This document shows, one piece after another, positions 21,061-29,423 of a stretch of 60,160 nt of DNA. This DNA is from Betaproteobacteria bacterium (GTDB taxonomy: Bacteria; Pseudomonadota; Gammaproteobacteria; Burkholderiales; Casimicrobiaceae), in assembly GCA_027492485.1 (NCBI GenBank), contig JAPUER010000079.1, positions 71,427-131,586 on the forward strand. The letters run 5' to 3'. The translations under genes were made by a program, and so were the position numbers. The notes beneath the pieces were generated by a model that saw only the letters and a list, made by a program, of their open reading frames with translations, ran no database searches and had not been told where the DNA came from. How positions within the stretch are numbered: position 1 is the first letter of the stretch; each line of letters begins with the position of its first letter.

Positions 21061-22062
21061 ATGAAACCCAATATCTCCCTCGTGATCGGCGACCCGGCCG
21101 GCATCGGCCCGGAACTGGTGGTCAAGCTGCTGGCCGACGCGACGGTCCGCCGCGCCAATGTGTACCTGATCGGTAGCCGCGCGGTGCTGGCCGATGCCAT
21201 GCAGGCAACCGGCATTCGCCACGATTTGCCGGTGCTTGCCCAGCAGGACATCGGCAAAGGCGATCTGCCGGCGCCGGTGCTGGTCGACTGGCCGGGCCTC
21301 GATGCCGGCGGCTTCGCCCGCGGGCAGGCAAGCGCCGACAACGGCCAGTTCATGCTGGCGATGCTGACGCTGGGCGCCCGGCTCACACAGACGGGCGCGA
21401 CCGATGCGCTCTGCTTTGCGCCGCTCAACAAGGGCGCGCTGCGCGCCGGCGGCATGCGGCAACAGGACGAGTTGCGCTGGTTTGAAGATTTGCTCGGCTG
21501 CCACGGCTATACCGGCGAGCTGAATGTGCTGGACACGCTGTGGACCTCGCGCGTCACCTCGCATGTGGCATTGAAGGATGTCAGCGCGCTGTTGACGGCG
21601 GAGGGCGTTGCCGACGCCGCGAAGCTGATTACCGATTCGCTGCGCGCGGCCGGCAAGGCAGAGCCGCGGGTCGCCGTCTGCGGGCTCAATCCGCACAACG
21701 GCGACAACGGCAACTACGGCAGCGAGGAGGGCGACATCATCGCGCCCGGCATCGCGCTGGCACGCTCGCGCGGCTGTGCGGTGGATGGTCCGTTTCCGGC
21801 CGACACGATTTTTGTGCGCGCGAAGAACGGCCAGTACGACGGCATCGTCACCATGTATCACGATCAGGGCCAGATCGCGATGAAGCTGATGGGCTTCGAG
21901 CGCGGCGTGACGGTGCAGGGCGGCTTGCCGATTGCGGTGACCACGCCGGCGCACGGCACCGCTTACGACATCGCGGGACAGGGGCTGGCCAACGTGGGCG
22001 CGATGAAAAACGCCTTCGATCTTGCCTGCCGCATGAGCGCGGGACGCCTGACTACGGCGTGA
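21061..22062 (+). CDS. pdxA: PdxA-family phospho-hydroxyacid dehydrogenase (PdxA or PdxA2)
   Basis: 333 residues from ATG 21061. Family motifs are ISLVIGDPAGIGPEL at the N-terminus, APLNKGALR, SHVALKDV, CGLNPHNGDNG and MYHDQGQIAMK with its metal-binding His, then HGTAYDIAGQG near the end. The classical enzyme oxidises 4-phosphohydroxy-L-threonine in pyridoxal-phosphate synthesis. PdxA2 paralogues oxidise 4-phospho-threonate or -erythronate in catabolism. Here it sits with binding proteins rather than with surA/ksgA, so a catabolic PdxA2 role is favoured, although no DUF1537 kinase gene is visible. The 3' end overlaps the convergent rlhA gene by 11 nt. Confidence 0.85.
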   Translation: MKPNISLVIGDPAGIGPELVVKLLADATVRRANVYLIGSRAVLADAMQATGIRHDLPVLAQQDIGKGDLPAPVLVDWPGLDAGGFARGQASADNGQFMLAMLTLGARLTQTGATDALCFAPLNKGALRAGGMRQQDELRWFEDLLGCHGYTGELNVLDTLWTSRVTSHVALKDVSALLTAEGVADAAKLITDSLRAAGKAEPRVAVCGLNPHNGDNGNYGSEEGDIIAPGIALARSRGCAVDGPFPADTIFVRAKNGQYDGIVTMYHDQGQIAMKLMGFERGVTVQGGLPIAVTTPAHGTAYDIAGQGLANVGAMKNAFDLACRMSAGRLTTA

Positions 22063-24037
22063 CCGGTTCGACCGGGCGCTTCGCGTAGAACTTGAGCGGC
22101 GACGCCGGAATCGCCACGTTCGATGGCGGCGGCGAGCGCAGGATGTGCGTGCGCGCCTTGCCGATCACGTGCATTTCACAGGGCTTGCAGTCGAACTTGA
22201 GCGTCAGGCGATCGCCGCCGCTGATCAGCGTCATCGGCTCCGCCCGCACCTGGCCCTGCACGCCCTGCACCCCCTTGGCCTGCTTCGGACACAGGTTGAA
22301 CGAGAAGCGCAGGCAATGCTTGGTCACCATCAACGGCACCTCGCCCGCTTCCTCGTGGGCCTCATACGCGGCATCGATCATGCTGACGCCGTGCCTGGCG
22401 TAGAAGTCGCGTGCCGCCTGGTTGTAGACGTTGGCGAGATAGCTCAGCGATTCGCCGGGATAAGCGACGGCCGGCTCCACGGCCGGGCGCCGCGACCACT
22501 TGACGAAGCGCGATGCGCGGTCGGCCTCGAGGGCGGCCACGGCGTCGCGCCGCAGGGCGTTGGCCGTCGATGCCGGTACGAACCACGGCTGCGACCAGAC
22601 GATCGCCACTTCGGTCGCACCAAAAATGGTGGTGCCGAGTTTGGCCAGGTTTTCGCGCAGGTTGACCTCGGCGCGTTCGGCGTTTTGCGCCGGCTCGTGG
22701 GCGATGGCGACGCTGGCCATGCCGCTGGCACCGGTTTCGTCGACGATGGACAGCGCAAAGCCGTCAACGGTCTCGGCAAAATGCAGGCTGACATCGATGC
22801 GGCGCTCGGCGGATTTGCGCGTCAGGGCCAGCTCCCACGCGTGGTCGCGGTTCCGGCTCAACGTCAGACCCGGCTTCAGCCCGGCGGCTTCCAGCTCGCG
22901 CAGCGGCTGGTTGGGAGTGACGCGCCATACCTCGCCCATCTGCCGCGCGACGTTCACCTGCGTGCCTTTCACTTCGCGCTTGTGCATCCAGGTGATGCCG
23001 TCGCCGTTGGCCAGCGCGTCGTGCGCGTCGAGCTCGAACCACTCCGCCGCCACCCGCGTCACGGTGCCGAGCGGCAGGCCGACGTGGATGGGTGCATCGA
23101 AGGCGCCGATGTCGGTCTTGCGCCCGGTGGCGAAGTAGTCGGTACTCTGGCGGTTGAAGGTCTTGTCGGGATCAGGCGTGAAGGCGTAGCGGCAACGGCC
23201 GTGCGACGCCCGCGCCAGCGCCGGCCGTTCTTCAAGGATGTCGTCGAGCAGTTGCCGGTAATGCGCCGTGACGTTCTTCACGTAGCCCATGTCCTTGTAG
23301 CGGCCCTCGATCTTGAAGCTGCGGATGCCGGCATCGATCAGCGAGCGCAGGTTGGCGCTCTGGTTGTTGTCCTTCATCGACAGCAGATGCTTGTCGAAGG
23401 CAACCACGCGGCCCTCGGCGTCTTCCAGCGTGTAGGGCAGGCGGCATTCCTGCGAGCAGCCGCCGCGGTTGGCGCTGCGCCCGGTATGCGCCTCGCTGAT
23501 GTAGCAATTGCCGGAGAAGGCCACGCAAAGCGCGCCGTGGATGAAGTATTCGAGCGGTACCTCCGGGTTTACCGCGGCGCGCATCTCGCGAATCTGCGGG
23601 ATGGTCAGCTCGCGCGCAAGCACCAGTTGCGAAAAGCCCACGTCGCCGAGGAACTTCGCTTTTTCGACGGTTCGGATGTCGCACTGCGTCGAGGCATGCA
23701 GCGCGATCGGCGGAATGTCGAGTTCGAGGATGCCCATGTCCTGCACGATCAGGGCGTCGACGCCGGCGTCGTAGAGCTGGTGGATCAGTTTGCGTGCGGT
23801 TTCCAGCTCGCTGTCGTGCAGGATGGTGTTGACGGTGGCGAACACGCGTGCGCCATAACGATGCGCAAAATCGGCGAGGCCGGCGATGTCGGCCACCGTG
23901 TTTTCCGCCTTGTTGCGGGCGCCGAACGAGGGGCCGCCGATGTACACCGCGTCGGCGCCGTGCAGCACCGCTTCGCGGCCGATGTCGGCATCGCGTGCGG
24001 GAGACAGCAGTTCAAGGTGGTTCGGGGGCAGGCTCAT
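22052..24037 (-). CDS. rlhA: Peptidase U32-family 23S rRNA 5-hydroxycytidine synthase (RlhA-like)
   Basis: 661 residues, close to E. coli RlhA (about 650) and longer than the simple U32 proteins TrhP or UbiU. The N-terminus LELLSPARDADIGREAVLHGADAVYIGG is typical of the family. The iron-sulfur cysteines fall in GALCVAFSGNCYISEAHTG and RGGCSQEC near 170-200. The conserved KIEGRYKDMGYVKNVTAHYR segment follows, and the extended C-terminal domain has its own cysteines (CLRFSFNLCPK, CKPCEMHV). RlhA hydroxylates C2501 of 23S rRNA. The gene is monocistronic, convergent with pdxA. A decayed arm of the GTCGAC element may lie upstream (about 24138-24199). Confidence 0.88.
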   Translation of the reverse strand: MSLPPNHLELLSPARDADIGREAVLHGADAVYIGGPSFGARNKAENTVADIAGLADFAHRYGARVFATVNTILHDSELETARKLIHQLYDAGVDALIVQDMGILELDIPPIALHASTQCDIRTVEKAKFLGDVGFSQLVLARELTIPQIREMRAAVNPEVPLEYFIHGALCVAFSGNCYISEAHTGRSANRGGCSQECRLPYTLEDAEGRVVAFDKHLLSMKDNNQSANLRSLIDAGIRSFKIEGRYKDMGYVKNVTAHYRQLLDDILEERPALARASHGRCRYAFTPDPDKTFNRQSTDYFATGRKTDIGAFDAPIHVGLPLGTVTRVAAEWFELDAHDALANGDGITWMHKREVKGTQVNVARQMGEVWRVTPNQPLRELEAAGLKPGLTLSRNRDHAWELALTRKSAERRIDVSLHFAETVDGFALSIVDETGASGMASVAIAHEPAQNAERAEVNLRENLAKLGTTIFGATEVAIVWSQPWFVPASTANALRRDAVAALEADRASRFVKWSRRPAVEPAVAYPGESLSYLANVYNQAARDFYARHGVSMIDAAYEAHEEAGEVPLMVTKHCLRFSFNLCPKQAKGVQGVQGQVRAEPMTLISGGDRLTLKFDCKPCEMHVIGKARTHILRSPPPSNVAIPASPLKFYAKRPVEPVTP

Positions 24038-24225
24038 GGCGGCAAACGGTGACGACTACCTGCGTATTTTCTCGCAGTTTGGGCGCATCCGTCCGCGCCG
24101 ATCTTTGATGTGTCTACACCGCCTGGTGCGTACTTCATTCCGAAATCTGGGAAATGGCGTGCTACGTCCGGTTAATTTGCGCATTCCGGCGAAAAGCTGA
24201 AGACCGGCGCGTGCCCGGCGCCGGC

Positions 24226-24765
24226 TCAGCACGGCCGGCCGGGCAGCATGCCGCGCTCCGGCCGGTCTTCGTCGCGGCTGCCGGTGCTGCTGACGCGGCC
24301 GCTGGCGTCGTAGCCGACGTAGAAGCAGGTCGGGAAGGTGCCGTCCATGAAGCGGTAAACGTGCACCAGTTCGTCCTGCCGGAACGGATAGCGCAGCGAC
24401 CAGTACGACGGCCCGATCAGCGCCTCCACTTCGTCGGCCGTCTGGCCAACGGTGACCTTCGCAACGCGCTCCGGCGTCAGCCCCTGCACGTTGGCGGTCA
24501 GCTTGCCGGCGGCGTCGAAGTGCAGAATCTGCACGGTGCGTCCCTCCGGTGCGCTGCTGTAGGCCCAGCGTTCGCCGCCGCCGGCGCCAGCGGGCAGTCG
24601 CGCCGTGGTGGTCGGCGTCCCCCATGCGGCACGCACCTCCGCCGTGGTGGCGCCGATTGCCAGCGGGCGCAGGGAGACGCAGCCGGCCAGCCCCACCAGC
24701 AACACGAGCGCGCCGGCGCTGCGCAGCAGGATGGACGACGGGGCAATCGGCAAATGCATGGACAT
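24226..24765 (-). CDS. SmpA/BamE-like small lipoprotein
   Basis: 179 residues from ATG 24765. A signal sequence with lipobox LVGLAGC near residue 29 is followed by two short repeats of the SmpA/OmlA type: GATTAEVRAAWGTP-T and VGQTADEVEALIGPSYW. Each is the helix-turn 'T-x-EV-x-xxxGxP' motif seen in BamE. The C-terminus contains one more Cys pair (FPTCFYVGY, RPC). Probably an outer-membrane lipoprotein with a structural or assembly role, but not BamE itself given the duplication and neighbours. The 24038-24225 gap contains only a doubtful element arm. Confidence 0.65.
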   Translation of the reverse strand: MSMHLPIAPSSILLRSAGALVLLVGLAGCVSLRPLAIGATTAEVRAAWGTPTTTARLPAGAGGGERWAYSSAPEGRTVQILHFDAAGKLTANVQGLTPERVAKVTVGQTADEVEALIGPSYWSLRYPFRQDELVHVYRFMDGTFPTCFYVGYDASGRVSSTGSRDEDRPERGMLPGRPC

Positions 24766-24982
24766 GGATTTTTCTCGCTTCTACTCTCGCTTCGTTTGAC
24801 CGGTGTGGCGCACGCCCGTTCAAGCCACTGGCGAGTGCGATTGTCGCGCAAGTGGTAGCGGAGCCCCGGCAGGGTGCGAAGGCGGCCGGACGCAACCAAG
24901 TCGTCACCTCGGGATGACGTTGACCGACGGTGAATGCGTTACGCTTCGCGCCGGCCCGCGGGGCGACGATGGAGAGCACAAG

Positions 24983-25558
24983 ATGAAATACTTTGCGGGA
25001 CTGTTTGCGGCGGCGACGGCGGCGTTGTTGCTGCCATGCGCCAATGCTGCCGAGCGCGCCATCGACAAGGAGATCGTGGTGCCGGCCAGCATTGATGCCG
25101 CGTGGAACGCCTGGACGACGCGGGAAGGCATCGTCAGCTTTTTCGCGCCGGACGCGGTGGTCGAGCCGCGCGTCGGTGGTGCGTTCCAGATTCACATCAA
25201 TCCGCTGGCCGAGCCAGGCATGAAGGGCGCCGACGACATGCGCTTTCTGGCGCTGCAACCGAAGAAGATGATCTCGTTCGACTGGAACGCGCCGCCGAGC
25301 CTGCCCGAGGCCCGCCAGCAGCGCACCTTCGTGATCGTGCGGTTGGCGCCGGTCGACGACAAATCGACGCGGGTGACGATCCACCATACCGGCTGGGGCG
25401 ACGGCGGCGAATGGGACAAGGCCTATGCCTACTTCGATCGCGCCTGGGGCAATGTGCTGATCAATCTGCGCAAACGCTTCGAGAGCGGGCCAATGGACTG
25501 GACCGACTGGCTGGCGCAACTCAAAAAGATGCGCGACGATAGCGCCGTGAAGAAGTAA
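24983..25558 (+). CDS. Exported SRPBCC (AHSA1-like) protein
   Basis: 191 residues from ATG 24983 with GGAGAG upstream; longer in-frame starts at 24803 run through non-conserved sequence. A signal peptide ends at PCANA. The mature domain has AHSA1/START-like features: IVVPASIDAAWNAWT near the N-terminus, FAPDAVVEPRVGGAFQIH, and WDKAYAYFDRAWGNVLINLRK near the end. Such proteins bind small hydrophobic ligands. Export to the periplasm is unusual for the family, which is mostly cytoplasmic. The 24766-24982 gap contains no recognisable element. Confidence 0.8.
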   Translation: MKYFAGLFAAATAALLLPCANAAERAIDKEIVVPASIDAAWNAWTTREGIVSFFAPDAVVEPRVGGAFQIHINPLAEPGMKGADDMRFLALQPKKMISFDWNAPPSLPEARQQRTFVIVRLAPVDDKSTRVTIHHTGWGDGGEWDKAYAYFDRAWGNVLINLRKRFESGPMDWTDWLAQLKKMRDDSAVKK

Positions 25559-25584
25559 GGGGAATGCAGAACAAGTAGTATTCC

Positions 25585-25666
25585 GTTCACCCTGAGCCGT
25601 CGGCGAAGGGTCTGAAACCCGCGTCCAATTGTCAAACCGTCCGATCATCCTGAGCTTGCGAAGGAC
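25585..25666. repeat. Two CCTGAGC...GAAGG dispersed repeats
   Basis: GTTCACCCTGAGC...GCGAAGGGTC at 25585-25612 and GATCATCCTGAGCTTGCGAAGG at 25643-25664 are in direct orientation in the 25559-25819 gap. They belong to the same family as 13041-13140 and 40210-40281. Nothing else is evident in the gap apart from the ribosome site of the next gene. Confidence 0.65.
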
Positions 25667-25819
25667 ACTTCGTTCAGAGCCTGCCCCGGCGAAGGCCGGG
25701 GGCGAACGGGGACGTGTTTAGCGCTTCCTTAGGGCGCATCCGTAACGGACCGGAACGGAGTCTTCCCGGCGCCGTCGCGTTGCTCTAAAACCGTTCCATC
25801 ACCTGAAGGAGGAACGCAT

Positions 25820-26656
25820 ATGCAAGCCGTCGTTCACCGCGCGCTCGGTCGCGCCCGTCTGCTACTGCTCGCCGGCGTCGTGCTGGTGCTGACGGCCTGT
25901 GCATCCACGTCGACCACCGCACCGGCCGCCGCCGCCGGGCCTGAAGAAACCAAGGCCGTACTCTGGATCGGCAACAGTTTCTTTTATTACAACAACAGCA
26001 TGCACGGCCATGTCGGCCAATTGATTCAGGGTGCGACGAGCGGCGACAAGCGTGGCCATCGGGCGGTGTCGGCGACGATCAGCGGATCGGGCATTAACTG
26101 GCACGATCTCGAATCGCACTTCAAACCGGGCGGCGTCGGCTCTTATTCGTTCGACCGCGACAACAATGTCGTCTTCAACACGTTCAGCAAACCATTCGAC
26201 GTGGTGCTGATGATGGATTGCAGCCAGTGCCCGATCCATCCGCAGTTGCAGAAATTCTTCTACGAGTACGCGCAGAAGAACAGCGACATCGCGCGCAAGT
26301 ACGGCGCGCGGCCGGCCTTCTTCATGTCCTGGGCGTATCAGGACAAGCCGGAGATGACCGGCCAGCTTGCGGCCGAATACACCAAGGCTGGTCGCCTGCA
26401 CAATGCGCTGGTCGTTCCGGCGGGGCTCGCTTTCGCGGCGGCGGTGAAGGCTCGGCCGACGCTCAACCTCTACGTCGCCGACAAGCGGCACCCGAGTCTC
26501 GCCGGCACCTACCTCGCGGCCTGCACCGTGCTTGCGTCACTGTACAAGACCAATCCCGAAGGCAACAGCTACACGGCGGGGCTCGACGCCGACACCGCGA
26601 AGTTCCTGCAATCCGTCGCCTGGACGACGGTGCAGGACTACAACGCCAGGAAGTAG
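25820..26656 (+). CDS. SGNH/GDSL-hydrolase-like lipoprotein
   Basis: 278 residues from ATG 25820, with AAGGAGG upstream. Signal sequence with lipobox VLTACA (Cys near residue 27), then an Ala/Pro/Thr linker. The mature part opens with VLWIGNSFFYYNNSM, a block I-like GNS motif with the candidate nucleophile Ser. It closes with DKRHPSLAGTYLAA, matching the D-x-x-H block V of SGNH hydrolases. It therefore resembles the lipid-anchored DUF4886-like branch of the family, with a probable esterase or deacetylase role at the envelope. The substrate is unknown, and the gene has its own leader. Confidence 0.75.
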   Translation: MQAVVHRALGRARLLLLAGVVLVLTACASTSTTAPAAAAGPEETKAVLWIGNSFFYYNNSMHGHVGQLIQGATSGDKRGHRAVSATISGSGINWHDLESHFKPGGVGSYSFDRDNNVVFNTFSKPFDVVLMMDCSQCPIHPQLQKFFYEYAQKNSDIARKYGARPAFFMSWAYQDKPEMTGQLAAEYTKAGRLHNALVVPAGLAFAAAVKARPTLNLYVADKRHPSLAGTYLAACTVLASLYKTNPEGNSYTAGLDADTAKFLQSVAWTTVQDYNARK

Positions 26657-26701
26657 TCCGGCGAACTCGATGTGTTTGTGGAGATGTCTTTAGTAGGTGA
26701 T

Positions 26702-27124
26702 TTAGGGGCCTTGGTATACGTCGTGTATGAGGGTCGCGCCTAGCGACGCCAATCGTGCGGCCACACCCGGCGCAAGCTCAAACGCATAGTTTCGATTGCT
26801 ATGCGAACCTATCCAGATACGCACGTACCCATCTTCGCTGATTTTCTTGAGAAATTGGTGATGCGGTTCCAGGAATGTGACGAATTCTTGTAGCGCGTCC
26901 TCAATCAGTGCATCGGTAGACTCTCGCCAGCCATACGCGAACGGATCGGCAGTCCAATACCCTTCCCGGCGGGCACCATCAAGAGGTGTCCCCCTTGGTG
27001 TCTTGCGCGGATCGCCCGCGCGCCACGAGACGTTTGGTTCAAGCCCAAGCGTTTGACTAACCAGGTCGACGTCCAGCGTAGGATGACCAATCCGAAGCGT
27101 GATGATGTACGAGTAATGCTGCAT
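26702..27124 (-). CDS. DUF4279-family protein
   Basis: 140 residues from ATG 27124, 7 nt after the ddl stop, so probably co-transcribed with it. The N-terminus YSYIITLRIGHPTLDVDLVSQTLGL and the Trp-rich middle (REGYWTADPF, WRESTDALIEDAL) fit DUF4279, a family with no known function that often occurs as an immunity or defence-associated small protein. There is no signal peptide. An earlier in-frame start at 27157 would overlap ddl. Confidence 0.7.
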   Translation of the reverse strand: MQHYSYIITLRIGHPTLDVDLVSQTLGLEPNVSWRAGDPRKTPRGTPLDGARREGYWTADPFAYGWRESTDALIEDALQEFVTFLEPHHQFLKKISEDGYVRIWIGSHSNRNYAFELAPGVAARLASLGATLIHDVYQGP

Positions 27125-27131
27125 GTTGCTT

Positions 27132-28154
27132 TTAGCGCCGCTCCAGCGCCAGCTCAACGAGCCGCGACACCAGTTCGCCGTAGCCGATGCCGCCTGCGCG
27201 CCAGAGCTCGGGATACATCGAGGTCTTGGTGAAGCCGGGTATGGTGTTCACTTCGTTGAGGAACAGCTCACCGGTGCCGTCGAGATAGAAAAAATCCACC
27301 CGCGCCAGGCCCGCGCAGTCGAGCGCGCGGAAGGCGTCGATGGCGAGCGCGCGGGCGCGGTCTGAGATGGCGGCCGGAATCTTTGCCGGAATGTGCATCT
27401 CGGCCTTGCCGGCGGTGTACTTGGTCTCGTAGTCGTAGAACTCGCTGTCGAAGGTCAGCTCGCCAACGGGGCTCGCCCTGGGATCGTCGTTGCCGAGGAT
27501 GCCGACTTCGATTTCGCGCGGCTTCTCGCTGGTCGCGGCCTCGACGATCACCCGGCGGTCGAGCTCGAACGCAAGGCGCAGCGCGGTGCGCAGCTCGGTG
27601 TCGTTCTTTGCCTTGGAGATGCCGACGCTGGAGCCCAGATTGGCCGGCTTGACGAACACCGGGAAGCCGAGCGCCTCGATCCGTGCGATTGCGTCCTCCG
27701 ACGCGCTGGCGAACCCGGCGCGGGTGACCAGCTGGTAGGCGACCTGCGGAATGCCGTGCGACGCCAGTACCGCCTTGGCCATCACCTTGTCCATGCAGAC
27801 GGCGCTGCCGAGCACGCCGGAACCGACGCAGGGGATGCCGGCGAGCTTCAGCATGCCCTGCACGGTGCCGTCCTCGCCGTTGGGGCCGTGCAGGATGGGA
27901 AACACCACGTCGTAACCCTCGGCGGCACTGGCCTGATGCAGCACCAGTTCGCCGCCGCTCGGCGCGCTGCCGCGTTCGAGCGCGCGCGCCGAATCCGGCG
28001 CCGGCAGCCAGCGGCCCTCGCGCGAAATCACCACGCTGGTCACGTCGAAGCGATCCTTGGGCAACGCGGAGAGCACGCTGCGCGCGCTATTGATCGAGAC
28101 TTCATGTTCGCCGGACTGGCCGCCGGCAAGGACGAGGACGCGGGTTTTTTTCAT
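27132..28154 (-). CDS. ddl: D-alanine--D-alanine ligase
   Basis: 340 residues from ATG 28154. ATP-grasp ligase motifs are visible: [17 protein letters not shown] at the N-terminus, [17 protein letters not shown], the ATP-binding [14 protein letters not shown], and [18 protein letters not shown] with metal and D-Ala-binding residues at the end. It joins two D-Ala for peptidoglycan precursors in the cytoplasm. It lies outside the usual dcw cluster and is more like the DdlA form. Copy D of the GTCGAC element lies 83 nt upstream. The same window also encodes a D-Ala-D-Ala dipeptidase. Confidence 0.95.
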   Translation of the reverse strand: MKKTRVLVLAGGQSGEHEVSINSARSVLSALPKDRFDVTSVVISREGRWLPAPDSARALERGSAPSGGELVLHQASAAEGYDVVFPILHGPNGEDGTVQGMLKLAGIPCVGSGVLGSAVCMDKVMAKAVLASHGIPQVAYQLVTRAGFASASEDAIARIEALGFPVFVKPANLGSSVGISKAKNDTELRTALRLAFELDRRVIVEAATSEKPREIEVGILGNDDPRASPVGELTFDSEFYDYETKYTAGKAEMHIPAKIPAAISDRARALAIDAFRALDCAGLARVDFFYLDGTGELFLNEVNTIPGFTKTSMYPELWRAGGIGYGELVSRLVELALERR

Positions 28155-28237
28155 GCGGGAATTGTAGGTGTGCGATCGGCGCGGGCCGGGCCGCCTGCGC
28201 GGCGAGATGCGGGATTGGCATGAACGAAGGAAGGTAT

Positions 28238-28355
28238 CAGCTTTTTGCTGAATGCCTTATCTGAAAAGGGCTCAACACCAAATACGGCGGTAAGTCGACT
28301 ATTGATGAAAATGGCCCGTATGCCCAATGCTGACGGCACTCTTTGGCAAAAGATG
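28238..28355 (+). repeat. GTCGAC palindromic element, copy D (full, 118 bp)
   Basis: Left arm 28238-28299 runs from CAGCTTTT to GTCGAC (28294-28299), with GGGC at arm positions 31-34. Right arm 28294-28355 ends AAAAGATG, one base off the consensus end, and contains the inverted GCATTGGGC. Arm lengths are exactly 62 nt each. It fills the gap between ddl and the upstream leftward gene. Confidence 0.82.
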
Positions 28356-28416
28356 TTATTCGCTAGCCTCGATTCCGCTTCGCTCCATCGCGGCTACGAC
28401 CTTCACGACTGCGGAT

Positions 28417-29406
28417 TCAGCGCGCCGCGTCGCCTTGATAAACGACGCGCTCGTCCACCGCGTACAGCACGCACTTGGCGCCGGTGATCTGGCCACCGCC
28501 GCGGGTCTTGCAGCGGGCGAGCGCGACGTCGGCCGAATTGGGATCGTTGGCGCTCCACGCCCAGCGGCTGCCGTTGGTGGAGACGGCAAAGGCGCGCGGC
28601 AGCGCGGCATTCCTGAATTGTTCGAAGTCGCGCTTCGCGACCGCGCTGCGCGCCGGCAGGCGCTCGCTCTGCTCCAGCGTGGCGTAGGCGCTGGTCGGGA
28701 ACTGCTGGCGGCGGTTGCCGTAAGGCAGCGTCGCGATGTCCGGGCTCGACCACATCGCGGGCGTCGTCACGATGCCTTGCGCCAGCGCCGTGGTGGCGAT
28801 CTTCTCGCACTGCTGCGGGCGCGCGGACTCAGTGCCCTGACACAGCAGCGTTGCCTGCCCGAAGCGCGAAGCCACGGCCGGCGGGTAAAAGCGCACGTCG
28901 CCGGCACGGCGCGCGATGCCGATCCAGCGCCGCACCAGTGCCGGATCGGCCTTGCCGTCGCTGTACTTGAGCGTCCATTGCAGCAGATCGTTCTTCTCAA
29001 CGGCCGCGTTGTTGAGCTTGCCGAAATCGTAGTGACCGTGAAAGCCGACGTAAGTCAGGCTCGCCGGATAGTCGTCGGCAAACATGCGCTGCCGGCCGCC
29101 CAGGAACAGGCGCGAACAAGACGACACGCAATGCCCCGACACCACCGTCGTCACGCCCTTGTCGCGGAACAGTTCGCCGAGCCGATACCCCGTCCAGCTG
29201 TTGCCGCCCATCGAATTGCGCAGCACCACGTGGGTGATCGCCGGCGCTCGCGCAAACTCGGCCTGCACGAGGTCGAGATCGCGGCGCACGATCTCGCCGG
29301 AGAGGATCAGCGTGGCGCCGAGACGATGCAGCTCCATTGCCGCCGATGGCAGTGCGCACGCCGCGGCGGCAAGGCCGGCGGCGACGGAAACGATTGCAAT
29401 GCGCAT
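28417..29406 (-). CDS. Exported ClpP/crotonase-fold protein (COG3904-like)
   Basis: 329 residues from ATG 29406 with a signal peptide (VSVAAGLAAAACALPSAAM). The pattern VVLRNSMGGNSWTGYRLGELFRDKGV followed by VSGHCVSSCSRLFLGG matches periplasmic ClpP-like serine-protease-fold proteins; the Ser within CVSSCS is the candidate nucleophile. Conserved GFHGHYDFG follows. The activity of such proteins is largely uncharacterised. The gene begins 18 nt after the SpmAB-like gene and is presumably in its operon. Confidence 0.7.
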   Translation of the reverse strand: MRIAIVSVAAGLAAAACALPSAAMELHRLGATLILSGEIVRRDLDLVQAEFARAPAITHVVLRNSMGGNSWTGYRLGELFRDKGVTTVVSGHCVSSCSRLFLGGRQRMFADDYPASLTYVGFHGHYDFGKLNNAAVEKNDLLQWTLKYSDGKADPALVRRWIGIARRAGDVRFYPPAVASRFGQATLLCQGTESARPQQCEKIATTALAQGIVTTPAMWSSPDIATLPYGNRRQQFPTSAYATLEQSERLPARSAVAKRDFEQFRNAALPRAFAVSTNGSRWAWSANDPNSADVALARCKTRGGGQITGAKCVLYAVDERVVYQGDAAR

Positions 29407-29423
29407 CGCCGCCGCCCGGTCGC

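Noticed and set aside
22145-24052. 635-codon frame opposite rlhA
   Set aside because: The U32-family protein on the other strand has complete conserved motifs; the antisense frame has none.
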